Positions 25,749 through 35,108 are shown, numbered from the stretch's first letter. The stretch: 64,000 bases of DNA from DASWNP01 sp036399175 (GCA_036399175.1 DASWNP010000037.1:71039-135038); one strand, 5' to 3'. Program-made: numbers and translations. Notes: generated from the letters alone by a model not told the origin.

Positions 25749-26057
25749 TAAGTCTTCTCCTTTTCGAGTTGGTGTGGTTTATCGCCTACGTCAGATGAAG
25801 AGGCATCTGAACATGCCGGATAAAAGATGACCGCTAACTGATGACCTGACAACCGCGAAGACTCGCGCGAGCCTCCATCATTCACCGTCGGCGCGAGGAC
25901 TACATCGAACGTCGGCAACTTATTCTCGAATGCAATCAATGTCAACAACTTTTTCGGCAGACGGAAAGCGCGCTCTCGCTTTCGTAGATAGACTCGCACC
26001 CTTCGATTGTCTTCACGCCGCGAAGATGAACAGACGAACGAGCCGGCAGCGTCGGCC
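25749..26057. other. Intergenic leader of the MNIO operon
   Basis: About 310 bases with the minus-strand promoter at 25917-25945, then a ~165-base untranslated leader before the peptide gene. No terminator was seen for the upstream gene at 26058. Confidence 0.5.
25917..25945 (-). promoter_or_regulatory. Sigma-70-like promoter of the MNIO operon
   Basis: On the minus strand TTGACA (25945-25940), a 17-base spacer, then TAAGTT (25922-25917). It is nearly the same design as the astacin promoter at 21802. Confidence 0.6.
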
Positions 26058-26591
26058 TTAGCTCACGTCGGGCGACATCTCGCCAAGCGAGTCCTGTGTG
26101 CCGCCTTCGTCGAGTAGTGTGAGGGAGGCTTCGCCGAGGCGTGCGATGAGCCATTCGCGGAAGATTTCGGCCTCGCGTCCTTTGCCCGTCCAGCGTGCGC
26201 GGTCGAACATGGTGAGCGCCATCGAGAGGGCGTGATGCTGGCCTGCGCGGTCGCCCGCCAGTTCGAACTGCCGGTGCAGCCGGTCGATGAGTTGGATGCT
26301 CTCGATAGCCGACCCCTCGTCTTTGAAGCCGAGCTTGCCTGCGAAGAATTTTGAGTAGACGTTCTGCGGGTGCGAGGTCGAAGTGTAGAGGTCGAAGTAG
26401 CCGCTCACGAGCCCTGCCTCCTGCAAGACCGAGCCGACGTAAGATGGGCGCGCGCCCGTGATGATGGCGATGTCTTCCACCTCGCCCATTCCTGAAAGAT
26501 AGAGCGAGATAATCTGCTCTTTCCTCGTCGGTCGCTTCGCGCGCGACCCTTCCCTACCCGCTTCGTCTCCGCGTTTTGACTTTGCGCTCAT
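26058..26591 (-). CDS. HTH-containing conserved hypothetical protein
   Basis: 177 residues. A basic N-terminus (SAKSKRGDEAGREGSRAKRP) is followed by a probable helix-turn-helix at ~22-58: RKEQIISLYLSGMGEVEDIA then IITGARPSYVGSVLQEAGL, which looks like a sigma-70 region 4 or resolvase-type HTH. The C-terminal half is helical: SKFFAGKLGFKDEGSAIESI and HHALSMALTMFDRARWTGKG. It could be a transcription factor or an adaptor. It lies directly upstream of the MNIO operon on the same strand and might regulate it, but a separate promoter sits between. I do not recognise the family by name. Confidence 0.6.
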   Translation of the reverse strand: MSAKSKRGDEAGREGSRAKRPTRKEQIISLYLSGMGEVEDIAIITGARPSYVGSVLQEAGLVSGYFDLYTSTSHPQNVYSKFFAGKLGFKDEGSAIESIQLIDRLHRQFELAGDRAGQHHALSMALTMFDRARWTGKGREAEIFREWLIARLGEASLTLLDEGGTQDSLGEMSPDVS

Positions 26592-26929
26592 ACCATGTAG
26601 CCTCCCCTGATTACGGTTTTTATCTGAATGTCATAATCCGCAACCGAAAGTCAATACTGCAAGGAGACGCCGCTCGGCGAAGGTCGGGGGCGAAGCGACG
26701 ATGCGAGGGAAGCGTTAAAGCCAGGCGGGCGGGTGGTGTTGCTTCAATCGGCTCGTCAAATGTCGCCGCACGATGTCGATGCGCGTCGATTTCTAACGGA
26801 AGTGTCGCCGGAGTGTTGATTAAAATTGCATCCGATGTTTTCCTGAAAAATTTATTCCGGCGAGCAATCCGTCGCCTGGAGAGCGGCCGTATATCAAGCA
26901 TCAATCAGGAAACTTCAAGGAGGAAAATA
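26592..26929. other. Intergenic region ahead of the fasciclin gene
   Basis: 340 bases between divergent genes, AT-richer toward the fasciclin start. An open frame crosses it from 26576, but the clear GGAGG site sits before ATG 26930. No convincing promoter pair identified. Confidence 0.5.
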
Positions 26930-27490
26930 ATGAAGAGAATGTTAGTCATGCTGCTCATCGCGGCGGCATCAATCACGGCGGCGGCGTCGAACACTTTCGC
27001 GCAGAACAACAATCCGATGGTGGGCGGCGCGGCCATGTATCGCACCAAAAACATCGTCGAGAACGCCGTTAACTCGGCAGACCACACGACGCTCGTGGCC
27101 GCCGTCAAGGCCGCCGGTCTCGTCGAGACGCTGAGCGGCAAAGGGCCTTTCACGGTCTTCGCTCCGACCAACGCGGCCTTCGACAAGCTTCCTGCCGGAA
27201 CGGTCGAGACGCTCGTCAAGCCTGAGAACAAAGAGATGCTCACGAAGATTCTGACTTACCACGTCGTTCCGGGTAAGCTGGACTCGAAAGCGATTATGAA
27301 GGCCATCAAGAAGGGCGGCGGCATGGCGACCTTGAAGACCGCGAGCGGCGGCACGCTGACGGCCATGATGGTCGGCAAAGACCTCGTCCTGAGAGACGAG
27401 AAGGGTGGCACGTCGCGCGTCAACATCGCCAACGTCTACCAGAAGAACGGCGTCATCCACTCAGTCGATACCGTCCTGATGCCGAACTAA
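26930..27490 (+). CDS. Secreted fasciclin (FAS1) domain protein
   Basis: 186 residues. Signal peptide: KRMLVMLLIAAASITAAASN then FAQ (cleavage around residue 24). One FAS1 domain follows at ~38-185: IVENAVNSADHTTLVAAVKA, GPFTVFAPTNAAFDKLP (H1 motif), and LTYHVVPGKLDSK plus NGVIHSVDTVLMPN (H2 motif). FAS1 proteins are extracellular adhesion or matrix-binding proteins. GGAGG precedes the ATG by 5 bases. A strong intrinsic terminator follows at 27534. Confidence 0.9.
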   Translation: MKRMLVMLLIAAASITAAASNTFAQNNNPMVGGAAMYRTKNIVENAVNSADHTTLVAAVKAAGLVETLSGKGPFTVFAPTNAAFDKLPAGTVETLVKPENKEMLTKILTYHVVPGKLDSKAIMKAIKKGGGMATLKTASGGTLTAMMVGKDLVLRDEKGGTSRVNIANVYQKNGVIHSVDTVLMPN

Positions 27491-27533
27491 GACTCTTTCG
27501 AGCAGGGGGGGAACAAGGGGGTTCAAAAGATAA

Positions 27534-27574
27534 GGGTGCTTCCGTCCAAGCGGCGGAAGCGCCCTTTCTTTATT
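27534..27574 (+). terminator. Intrinsic terminator after the fasciclin gene
   Basis: GGGTGCTTCCG (27534-27544) pairs with CGGAAGCGCCC (27554-27564), one G-T pair, loop of 9, followed by TTTCTTTATT. Confidence 0.85.
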
Positions 27575-27650
27575 GATTCATTTGTTCATTTGTTCATTGA
27601 TTCATTGAAATAGACTAATGAGCCGATGAACCATTGAATCAATGAATCTA
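27571..27650. repeat. Heptamer-arm inverted repeat 7 (unit TTCATTGA, degenerate)
   Basis: Left arm TATTGATTCATTTGTTCATT and onward, right arm AACCATTGAATCAATGAATC, centre GAAATAGACTAATGAGC. Its unit alternates 7 and 8 bases. It lies between the fasciclin terminator and the facing methyltransferase stop. Confidence 0.7.
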
Positions 27651-28196
27651 TTACTTGACGACTTCAAACTCGAAGTAGATGGTTTTGCCGCGAATGACGT
27701 AGCAGAGGTACGACTCCCAGAAGCGGCGTATGAAGCGGAGCGCGGGGTAGCGGTTGCAGCTATTGACGAGCAGCTCGAAGCCGAGGGCGCGCCAGAGCTT
27801 GAGCAGCGTGACGCGAATGACGCGCGGGCGCAGCGTGACATCGCTGTAAAAATCGAAGTCGGGGCGCTTGCCTGTGAAGTAGGCGAAGGACTCGGTGGTG
27901 AGGTGATGCTTGTGCGTGGGGTCGGTGTAGGAGGCGATGTCGGAGTAGTGGGGCGTGTCGAGGCGGATAAGCGCGCCGGGCTTGGCGATGCGGTGCAGCT
28001 CGGCGATGACGGCCAGCACATCATCGACGTGTTCGATGACCTGATTGCCGATGATTAAATCGAACTCGTCGTTCGGAAAAGGATAGGGCACTTCGTCGAG
28101 GCTGTGAATCACGTCGGCATCGGTTCGGGGGTTGCTGTCGAGGCCGATTGCGCCCGGCGTTTTGTGCTTGCCGCAGCCGATGTCGAGAATTTTCAT
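27651..28196 (-). CDS. SAM-dependent methyltransferase, class I
   Basis: 181 residues. The first residues MKILDIGCGKHKTPGAIGLD are motif I (binding of S-adenosylmethionine), followed by FDLIIGNQVIEHVDDVLAVI (motif IV/post) and KPGALIRLDTPHYSD. The style matches Methyltransf_11-type enzymes often found in glycan or lipid modification. The frame is open 34 codons further upstream, but the ATG at 28196 begins right at motif I and is preferred. The substrate is unknown. It is transcribed away from the PDZ gene across a 255-base spacer. Confidence 0.8.
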   Translation of the reverse strand: MKILDIGCGKHKTPGAIGLDSNPRTDADVIHSLDEVPYPFPNDEFDLIIGNQVIEHVDDVLAVIAELHRIAKPGALIRLDTPHYSDIASYTDPTHKHHLTTESFAYFTGKRPDFDFYSDVTLRPRVIRVTLLKLWRALGFELLVNSCNRYPALRFIRRFWESYLCYVIRGKTIYFEFEVVK

Positions 28197-28451
28197 CGTT
28201 AAAAGTGTCGCTCGCAAACACGCATCAACCGCAGTAGCTCTTGTCGCATGGAAGTCTTGTTGCATGGAAGTGTAGCTTCGAGGCGAGCGCCTGTACAAGT
28301 CGCCGCCCGCCGGAGACGAAGGCGCACCGAGGCGGGCGAGGGCGCGGCGTCGGCGAAGTTTCTGAACTCGTGGGCGACGAAGTTTTGGAACCCATGCAGG
28401 CGTCGGGCGTGTAAGTACGGGAAAAATCTTTCCCGGAGGTCTTTTTCTGTG

Positions 28452-29648
28452 ATGAGCAAGAAAATTGTGCTTCTGCTTTCAGCTCTCCTTTTGACGATGC
28501 TTTGCGACTCGGTCGTGACGACGGCGCAGCACGTCGCGCCCGCGCCGCCGGTTGCGCCCCGAGCCTCGATAGCGCCGCCCGCGCAGGAAGTCTCGACGGC
28601 AGCACTCGCGCCGCCCGCGCCCGTTCAGGCGACGGCAGCGCCGAGCGTTCCCTTAGCGCCGTTGGCAGCCGCAATCGCGCAGACGCCCGAAGCGCCGGAA
28701 GCGCCCGCCGTCTCGATGTTTTTCTCGGGCGACAACTTCCTCGGCGTCTATACCGAAGAGGTGACGACACAGAACATGAGCCGTTTTAACCTGAGAGAGG
28801 CGAGAGGCGTCGGCGTCAGTCGCGTCGTCAAAGACAGCCCGGCTGAGCGCGCGGGCTTGCGTGAGAACGATGTCATCATCCGCTTCGACGGCGAGACGGT
28901 CTCAAGCATCCGCAAGCTCAACCGGCTCATCGACGAATCAGCGCCCGAACACAGCGCGCGTCTCACTATCCTGCGAAGCGGCGCGGAGCAGGAATTGACG
29001 GTCAAGCTCGGCAGGCGCAGAGGCTTCGAGGGCGGCGTGCTCAGAGGACAGGTGCTCTCTCCGAAAGAGAGCGAGGAGCTTCGCGCGCAGACCGAACAGA
29101 TGCGCAGGCAGGGCGAGCAACTGCGCAAACAGTTGGAAGAGATGGGACGCGACAACCCCGGAGTCTTCTCGATGAGCTTCGGCGGGGGGCGGCGCATCGG
29201 CGTCTCGACCACGCCTCTGACGGCTCAGCTCGCAGAATTTTTCGGCGTCGAGCGCGGGCGCGGCGTGCTCATTTCTTCGGTGAGTGAGAACAGCCCGGCG
29301 GCGAGGGCGGGACTCAAGGCGGGCGATGTCGTGACGGAAGTTGACGGCGAAAGGGTCGAGGGCTCGGGCAACCTCTCGCGCGCCATCAATCGCAGGAAAG
29401 AGGGCGACATCACACTCACCATCATCCGCGAGAGAAGGTCGCGCACGGTGAGGCTCGTGCCCGAGCAGGTGAAAGCGCCCGAGTTCGAGATGTTCACGGA
29501 AACGCCGACGGTAGCCCTCGCGCCGCGAGCGCGTATCACGCTGCCGCGAATCAGCCTTCCTCGCATCGACGTACCCATGCCTCGCGTCCGCATCACCCCA
29601 CAGAATCTTCGCCGCCTCAACCTCCGAGGCGGCACAACGCTTCTATAA
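28452..29648 (+). CDS. Secreted protein with two PDZ domains
   Basis: 398 residues. An N-terminal signal segment (KKIVLLLSALLLTMLCDSVV) is followed by an Ala/Pro-rich linker to residue ~90. PDZ 1 is at ~95-185 (FLGVYTEEVT, VVKDSPAERAGLRENDVI). A Gln/Glu/Arg coiled-coil-like stretch follows at ~200-230. PDZ 2 is at ~240-325 (RIGVSTTPL, SSVSENSPAARAGLKAGDV). There is no trypsin-like domain, so it is not a complete HtrA protease and may act as a scaffold or protease adaptor in the periplasm. The tail repeats (R)ITLPRISLPRIDVPMPRVRI. GGAGGT precedes the ATG at 28452. Confidence 0.82.
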   Translation: MSKKIVLLLSALLLTMLCDSVVTTAQHVAPAPPVAPRASIAPPAQEVSTAALAPPAPVQATAAPSVPLAPLAAAIAQTPEAPEAPAVSMFFSGDNFLGVYTEEVTTQNMSRFNLREARGVGVSRVVKDSPAERAGLRENDVIIRFDGETVSSIRKLNRLIDESAPEHSARLTILRSGAEQELTVKLGRRRGFEGGVLRGQVLSPKESEELRAQTEQMRRQGEQLRKQLEEMGRDNPGVFSMSFGGGRRIGVSTTPLTAQLAEFFGVERGRGVLISSVSENSPAARAGLKAGDVVTEVDGERVEGSGNLSRAINRRKEGDITLTIIRERRSRTVRLVPEQVKAPEFEMFTETPTVALAPRARITLPRISLPRIDVPMPRVRITPQNLRRLNLRGGTTLL

Positions 29649-29650
29649 AG

Positions 29651-29750
29651 ACAGGGGCAAAAGGGAAAAGGGTAAGGGGTAAAGGGAAAACCAAAGGCAC
29701 GTCTGCTTTTTCCCTTTACCCTTTCCCCTTTCCCCTTTTCCCTTTTCTGT
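29651..29750. repeat. Heptamer-arm inverted repeat 8 (unit AAAGGGA/GTAAAGGG)
   Basis: Purine-rich left arm (AAAAGGGAAAAGGGTAAGGG), centre GAAAACCAAAGGCACGTCTG plus CTTTTT, pyrimidine-rich right arm (CCCTTTACCCTTTCCCCTTT). It sits between the convergent PDZ and ABC-permease genes. Confidence 0.8.
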
Positions 29751-29751
29751 T

Positions 29752-31020
29752 TTATTCGTATCTGAGCGCTTCGATGGGGTCGAGGCGGGAGGCTTTGCGC
29801 GCAGGCCAGACGCCGAAGACGAGTCCGACCGAGATGGAGACGATGAGACCTGAAAGGACTGCCCAGAGCGGAATCGTGGCCGGAAGCGAAGGGATGAGCA
29901 GCATGATGAGCTGGCTGATGCCGATGGCGAGGACGACGCCGAGCGCACCGCCGAAGAAGGTGAGCGTCATGGCCTCGTAGAGAAACTGCCGGACGATGTC
30001 TTTGCGCCGCGCTCCGAGGGCTTTGCGAATGCCTATCTCCTGCGTGCGTTCGGTGACGGAGACGAGCATGATGTTCATGACGCCGATGCCGCCGACCAAG
30101 AGACCCAAACTTGAGATGGCGATGGCGATGATGCCGACCATGCCTGTGATGCTGTCGAACTGCTGGATAATGTTGTCGGCGGTCTTGATGTCGAAGTTGT
30201 TCTCCTGGTCTTGCTTGACGCCGCGCCTGACGCGCAGGACTTCTTCGGCCTGTGCGAGCGCCTGCGTAATCTGGCCGGAGCGCGCCTGCACAATCAAAAG
30301 CAGGAAGCCGCGACCGGGCGCAATCTTCTTCGCCGTCTCGAAGGGGATGAGCACGGCGTTGTCCTCTTCGTTCTCGCCGAAGAAGCCGCTCTTTCTTTTC
30401 TCCAGCACGCCGACAATCTGGAAGTTGTAGCCGCCCATCTTGACTTCAGCGCCTTCAATCGGCCCGCCGCCCGGAAAGAGCGCGTTGGCGGCGTTGACGC
30501 CGATAACCATCACTTCGCGCTTCTCCTGCTCGTCAATCTCGGTGAAGAAGCGGCCTTCGCGCAGGTTGAGGTTGGAGACCTGCGCGTAGTTGGGCGAGAC
30601 GCCCTGCGTGTTGCCCCAGCGATAGTTGTTACCCTTGTAGGTGATGTTGTCGTCGAAGGCTCCGCCCCAGTAGCCGACGTTCGGAGCGACGAGCGCCACG
30701 TCGGCCACCGCCGGGCAATGCTCAAGGATGGCGTCGGCGTCTGCGGGCACGAGCACCTTGCGCGAACGCTCTTCCTGCGAGCGCTCGCCTACTCTGGGCC
30801 CCGTCGTCAGGTGAAAGACGTAGATGTTGTTCGTGCCGTACTCTTCGACCATGCCGATGATGTTCTGCCGCATCCCTGTGAGGATGGAGGCGATGGTGAT
30901 GGCCGTCATCACGCCGATAACGATGCCGAGCACGGTCAGAAAGCTTCTGAACTTGTGCGACCTGATGCTGTCGAAAGCCATCAGGAAAATCTCTTTGGGA
31001 ATGAAAGCCGGTATTCGCAA
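29752..31020 (-). CDS. MacB-like ABC transporter permease (1)
   Basis: 422-residue permease of the MacB/FtsX type. An N-terminal transmembrane helix (FRSFLTVLGIVIGVMTAITI) is followed by a large periplasmic MacB_PCD domain (~45-290). Three C-terminal helices follow, with [20 protein letters not shown] then GIRKALGARRKDI, the FtsX-domain signature, ending in [18 protein letters not shown]. Such proteins work as mechanotransmission machines exporting lipoproteins, peptides or drugs with an ATPase and adaptor, neither of which is adjacent. It follows its paralog by 21 bases and is clearly in the same operon, so the two could form a heterodimer. Confidence 0.9.
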   Translation of the reverse strand: MRIPAFIPKEIFLMAFDSIRSHKFRSFLTVLGIVIGVMTAITIASILTGMRQNIIGMVEEYGTNNIYVFHLTTGPRVGERSQEERSRKVLVPADADAILEHCPAVADVALVAPNVGYWGGAFDDNITYKGNNYRWGNTQGVSPNYAQVSNLNLREGRFFTEIDEQEKREVMVIGVNAANALFPGGGPIEGAEVKMGGYNFQIVGVLEKRKSGFFGENEEDNAVLIPFETAKKIAPGRGFLLLIVQARSGQITQALAQAEEVLRVRRGVKQDQENNFDIKTADNIIQQFDSITGMVGIIAIAISSLGLLVGGIGVMNIMLVSVTERTQEIGIRKALGARRKDIVRQFLYEAMTLTFFGGALGVVLAIGISQLIMLLIPSLPATIPLWAVLSGLIVSISVGLVFGVWPARKASRLDPIEALRYE

Positions 31021-31041
31021 AATGTTCCCAGCGCCTCCTCT

Positions 31042-32286
31042 CTATGCCTTCGTGAGAGCGATAATCGGGTCGAGCCTCGACGCTTTGAAGGCCGGATAGA
31101 TTCCGGCGATGAGCCCGACGCCGCTCGAAACCAGAAGCGCCAGAAGGATGTAAGCGATGGTCACGGTCATCACGATGGGCGTCGTGATGCTGATAATCCA
31201 CGCGATTGCGTAGGCGAGCCCGAGGCCGAGTACGCCGCCCAGAGCGCAGAGCATCGCCGACTCGATGAGGAACTGCAAGAGCACCTGTTTGCGCGTCGCG
31301 CCGATGGCCTTGCGCAGACCTATCTCGAAGGTGCGCTCGGTGACGGACACGAGCATGATGTTCATCACGACGATGCCGCCGACGACGAGCGTAATCAGCG
31401 TAATCGGGATGACGACCATCGCGATCGCGCCGGTGAACTGGTCTATCTCGCCGCGCAGGTCGGCGGTGTTGACCACGCCGAAGTCGTCCTCCTCGTTGCC
31501 CTTGAGCTTGCGCTTGACCCGCAGAGCCGAGCGCGCGTCTTCGATGGCGGCGTTGAAGGTCTTTTCGTCGCGGGCGTTGCCGTGAATCTGTAGGCTGTCG
31601 CGCCGGCCGAAGATGATGTTGAAGGTGGTGATGGGAACGTAGACGTGTCGGTCGAAGGAGTCGCCGAAGAAAGCGCCGCGTTTTTCCTCGACGCCGATGA
31701 CGCGCATCGGCAGGCCGCCCACCTTGAGCGTCTTGCCGAGCGCGTCTGTGTTCGGGAAAAACTTGTCTTTGATGTCAGAGCCGAGCACGACCACCATCGC
31801 CGAGCGGTCAACCTCGTCCTTCTGGATGAAGCGACCATCGACCACCTTCTTGTCTTCGATGTCGGCCATGTTCTCGGTCGAGCCGAAGACGACGCAGCCG
31901 AAGAAGGTTTCGCCCCCCTGCTTGAGATTGACCTGCGTCCCCACCTGCGCGCCCACCTCTTTGCAGTTCGGGCAATGCGCCTTGACCCACTCGTAGTCGT
32001 CCCACTTAAGCTTCTTGTTGCGGCGGTTCATCTTCTCCCAAAGCTCGTCTGACATCTCGCCGTGATGCGCCATGCGGTCGATCATAAAATGATTGACGCC
32101 GAGCACCTTCGAGATGGTCTCGTTGACGTAAGTGTTGAGGCCGCTGATGGACGCGCCGACGACCACGACCGAGGCGACGCCGATGATGATGCCGATGAGC
32201 GTGAGGAAGGCGCGCAGCTTGTGCGCGAAGATGGATTGCAGGGCGATACGCGCGGCGTCGAGATAGAAGGTATAAATCAGTTTCAT
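31042..32286 (-). CDS. MacB-like ABC transporter permease (2)
   Basis: 414-residue paralog of the downstream permease, with the same layout: an N-terminal helix ([20 protein letters not shown]), a periplasmic domain, then [20 protein letters not shown] followed by [13 protein letters not shown] and a final [18 protein letters not shown]. Its periplasmic domain has a CPNCK motif in [15 protein letters not shown] that its partner lacks. The frame is open far upstream through a heptamer-arm repeat, but the ATG at 32286 starts the conserved [20 protein letters not shown] and is chosen. The two genes lack an ATPase here. Confidence 0.9.
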   Translation of the reverse strand: MKLIYTFYLDAARIALQSIFAHKLRAFLTLIGIIIGVASVVVVGASISGLNTYVNETISKVLGVNHFMIDRMAHHGEMSDELWEKMNRRNKKLKWDDYEWVKAHCPNCKEVGAQVGTQVNLKQGGETFFGCVVFGSTENMADIEDKKVVDGRFIQKDEVDRSAMVVVLGSDIKDKFFPNTDALGKTLKVGGLPMRVIGVEEKRGAFFGDSFDRHVYVPITTFNIIFGRRDSLQIHGNARDEKTFNAAIEDARSALRVKRKLKGNEEDDFGVVNTADLRGEIDQFTGAIAMVVIPITLITLVVGGIVVMNIMLVSVTERTFEIGLRKAIGATRKQVLLQFLIESAMLCALGGVLGLGLAYAIAWIISITTPIVMTVTIAYILLALLVSSGVGLIAGIYPAFKASRLDPIIALTKA

Positions 32287-32365
32287 GGGGTTCGCTCTCT
32301 CGAACTTACGGTCAGGTGCTTTCCAGCGCCGGAGGGCAAAGGGGTATACGTGGAAAAACGGCGCA

Positions 32366-32478
32366 AGGTTTAGGGAAAAAGGGGAAAGGTGAAGGGGCAA
32401 AGGGTCAGGGAAAAACAGAAGTCGCGGTCTGCTTCCCGCCTTTTCCCCTTCCCCCTTACCCTTTTCCCTTTGCTTTTC
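32366..32478. repeat. Heptamer-arm inverted repeat 9 (unit AAAGGGG/GAAAGGT)
   Basis: Left arm GGGAAAAAGGGGAAAGGTGA and onward, centre AAAAACAGAAGTCGCGGTCT plus GCTT, right arm CCTTTTCCCCTTCCCCCTTA and onward. It lies between egtB and the permease pair and ends at the egtB stop codon. Confidence 0.8.
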
Positions 32479-33796
32479 AGGCGTCCGAAGCGCAGCGCAG
32501 TCCGTTGAAGGCGATGCGAAACTGTCTGCGGAAGAAGTTGCGGAAAGAGGTGCGCAGGACGGAGTTGGCCGTAGCCCACGAGCCGCCTTTGAGGACGCGG
32601 TGGTCGCCGTCGAACCAGACTTCCGAATATTCGGGATAAGGAAAAGCCTCGAAGCCCTCAAAGCCTTTGAAAGCGTCGCTCGTCCATTCCCAGACGTTTC
32701 CGGTCATGTCAAGGCAACCGTAGAAGGAAGCGCCCGAGGGGAAGCTCCCGACCGGAGTCGTGCCCCAGAAACGCCTGCCGAAATTGCATAGAAGGGGGCT
32801 CGGCTCGGCGTCGCCCCAGGCGAAGCGGCGCTTGCGATTCTCCGAGCCGTCCCAGGAGGCGGCCTTTTCCCATTCGATTTCCGTCGGCAGACGTTTCCCG
32901 ACGAAACGCGCGTAGGCTTCGGCCTCAAACCAACTCACGCCCGTCAACGGATGTCCCGGCTCAAGCTCTCCTTCGTCGAACATTCGGCGCACGCTCCACG
33001 CGCCTCCACGCTCGCGCCGCCAGTAGAGCGGCGACGACCACCCCTCGCGCTCGCGCCACGTCCATCCTTCCTCGCTCCAGAACTCGCGCCGCTCGTAGCC
33101 GCCCTCCTCGACGAAACGCGCGTACTCTTCATTCGTCACAAGCAGCCGGTCGATTTTGAACTCGGGCACGAAGACTTCGTGCGCCGGAAGCTCGTTGTCG
33201 TAAGCGAAAGAGTTCCAGGGCGAGCCGATTTGGCAGACGCCTGCGGGCACGGTCGCCATGCCGCCTGAGACAGCGCTCGCGTGCGCTTCGATTTCCTGAG
33301 CGGTGGCGGAAGTCTCGGGCTTGAGTTTCATGGACGGGTCGAGCATGTGCAGGAGATAGAGCAGAGTCTCCTGATGCTGCTCTTCGTGTTCGAGGACGAG
33401 GCGAAAGACGTAGGCGTCGCGCGCGAGCGGGTTGTCGAAAGACTCGAAGCTTGTCTCTTCTAGAGCGCTGAGAGCCGCGTCGCGCACGCGCGTCAAATAA
33501 TCTTCCATCTCGCGGCGCGCGGGGAGATTCTTCGATTCTTCGCGCGGCGTCCGGATGGGGTCGAAGATGCGCTCGTAGCGTTCGTCGAGCGGACGCATGC
33601 CTTTGAGCTTTTGCAGCAGCCAGTAGCCCTCGAAGACGCCGATGTGCGCCAGATGCCAGAGAATCGGACGAAACCCTCCGCCCGGGCTTCGGTGCAACAC
33701 CTCTTCCAAGCGCGCGAGGTCGAAAATCCGCAAAGTCTCTACGCGCGCCTCGGACATTCGTCGCGCAAGCTCCTGCGCCTCTGTTTGTGCAATCAT
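32477..33796 (-). CDS. egtB: EgtB, ergothioneine sulfoxide synthase
   Basis: 439-residue non-heme iron enzyme joining hercynine (trimethylhistidine) to a thiol (gamma-glutamylcysteine or cysteine) with oxygen. The N-terminal DinB-like domain gives the iron ligands: [17 protein letters not shown] and [17 protein letters not shown] (His...HxxxHxE pattern). The C-terminal FGE/SUMF1 domain (~190-439) contains [48 protein letters not shown] and [15 protein letters not shown]. It is transcribed divergently from egtD and egtA with a 186-base shared promoter region. The choice of gamma-glutamylcysteine is suggested by the egtA gene nearby. Confidence 0.93.
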   Translation of the reverse strand: MIAQTEAQELARRMSEARVETLRIFDLARLEEVLHRSPGGGFRPILWHLAHIGVFEGYWLLQKLKGMRPLDERYERIFDPIRTPREESKNLPARREMEDYLTRVRDAALSALEETSFESFDNPLARDAYVFRLVLEHEEQHQETLLYLLHMLDPSMKLKPETSATAQEIEAHASAVSGGMATVPAGVCQIGSPWNSFAYDNELPAHEVFVPEFKIDRLLVTNEEYARFVEEGGYERREFWSEEGWTWREREGWSSPLYWRRERGGAWSVRRMFDEGELEPGHPLTGVSWFEAEAYARFVGKRLPTEIEWEKAASWDGSENRKRRFAWGDAEPSPLLCNFGRRFWGTTPVGSFPSGASFYGCLDMTGNVWEWTSDAFKGFEGFEAFPYPEYSEVWFDGDHRVLKGGSWATANSVLRTSFRNFFRRQFRIAFNGLRCASDA

Positions 33797-33857
33797 TCTT
33801 CGTTCGTCTCACGTCTCTCGCGCCGAAGTCCTGCGACAAAAACTTCACCGAAGCGAG

Positions 33858-33885
33858 TTGATAATGAATTCCAATCAGTTATTAT
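33858..33885 (+). promoter_or_regulatory. Promoter ahead of egtD
   Basis: TTGATA (33858-33863), 16-base spacer, TATTAT (33880-33885), in the egtB/egtD divergent region, about 100 bases before the egtD start. Confidence 0.55.
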
Positions 33886-33982
33886 AGCAAGCATTCCAAC
33901 AAGCACGGGCGAGGCGGGAGGGCTCGCGGCATCTTTCGCTTTTCGAGAGAGACGCGCCGACAAGCACAGGAGAAAAGCACGC

Positions 33983-35014
33983 ATGACGCAACCTGCCGTC
34001 GAAGACGCGCCTTCGCCACGTCTGCACATTCGTCGCCTGCAAACGACGCAGGCGGATAGTCTCACAGGCTTCGCCGAAGACGTGCGCGCCGGTCTCACTT
34101 CGAGCCCGAAGTATCTCTTCCCGAAATATTTCTACGACGAGCTGGGCTCGCAGCTCTTCGACGCCATCTGCCTTCTGCCCGAATACTACCTGACGCGCGC
34201 CGAAACCGAAGTGCTCGCCGAGCATTCGGACGAGATTCGGCGCGCTCTCGTCGGCGAGCGCGTCGCGCTGCTTGAGCTTGGCAGCGGCAGCGCCGTCAAA
34301 ACTCGCAGCATCATCGACGCTCTGCTCCGACGCCAGACGAGCCTGCTCTACATCCCCATAGACATCTCGCCTTCAGCCCTTGAGACGAGCGCCCGCGCGC
34401 TTCTGCAATCCTACCCCTCGCTCCGCATCGACGCCTACGCCAGCGACTACGACTCGGCGCTCGAAGACCTTCGACGCCGCCGCGATGAAGCCGTGCGCGA
34501 ACGCTTGCTCGCCCTCTTTCTCGGCTCAAACATAGGCAACTTCGACCGCGAAGAGGCGCGCCGTTTTCTTCGCACGCTGCGCGCCGTGCTCCGCCCGGAC
34601 GACGCTCTGCTCGTCGGCGTTGACCTGAAGAAGTCTTCGAGCCTGCTCGAAGCGGCATACGACGATGCGCTCGGCGTCACCGCTGCCTTCAACCTCAACC
34701 TCCTCGCACGCATCAACCGCGAGCTTGACGCCGACTTCGACCCGCGCGCCTTCCGCCACGTCGCCTTCTACAACGAAGCCGAAGGCCGCATCGAAATCTA
34801 CATCGAAAGCCGTCGCGCCCAGAGCGTCCGTATCCGTAGTCTCGATTTGCGAATCAGCTTCGCCGACGGCGAGCGCATCCATACGGAGAACTCCTACAAG
34901 TACGACTTGCCCGAGCTTGCGCGTCTCGCCTCCGAAACCGGATTCACCCTCGCCCGCACATGGCTCGACCGCGCGCGTCGATTCAGCAGCAACCTCTTCG
35001 TCGCCGTCGAATGA
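33983..35014 (+). CDS. egtD: EgtD, histidine N-alpha-methyltransferase
   Basis: 343-residue enzyme adding three methyl groups to histidine to make hercynine, the first step of ergothioneine synthesis. Family marks are [20 protein letters not shown] then [14 protein letters not shown], the SAM loop [29 protein letters not shown], and [19 protein letters not shown]. The size fits EgtD (about 320-350). ATG 33983 is preceded by AGGAGAAAAG; the upstream frame has no ribosome site and reaches into egtB. It is followed by egtA after 94 bases. Confidence 0.93.
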   Translation: MTQPAVEDAPSPRLHIRRLQTTQADSLTGFAEDVRAGLTSSPKYLFPKYFYDELGSQLFDAICLLPEYYLTRAETEVLAEHSDEIRRALVGERVALLELGSGSAVKTRSIIDALLRRQTSLLYIPIDISPSALETSARALLQSYPSLRIDAYASDYDSALEDLRRRRDEAVRERLLALFLGSNIGNFDREEARRFLRTLRAVLRPDDALLVGVDLKKSSSLLEAAYDDALGVTAAFNLNLLARINRELDADFDPRAFRHVAFYNEAEGRIEIYIESRRAQSVRIRSLDLRISFADGERIHTENSYKYDLPELARLASETGFTLARTWLDRARRFSSNLFVAVE

Positions 35015-35108
35015 GACGGCGAAAGGGCACACCGCGCGAGCTTGAGCCCCGGGCGAGCATCTCTCCGACGGTTTCGAGCGCGCGGCGCTTTCGACCAAGC
35101 TAACTTTT

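Noticed and set aside
30211..31593. 460-residue plus-strand open frame
   Set aside because: Antisense across two MacB-like permease genes; Asp/His-rich composition typical of shadows.
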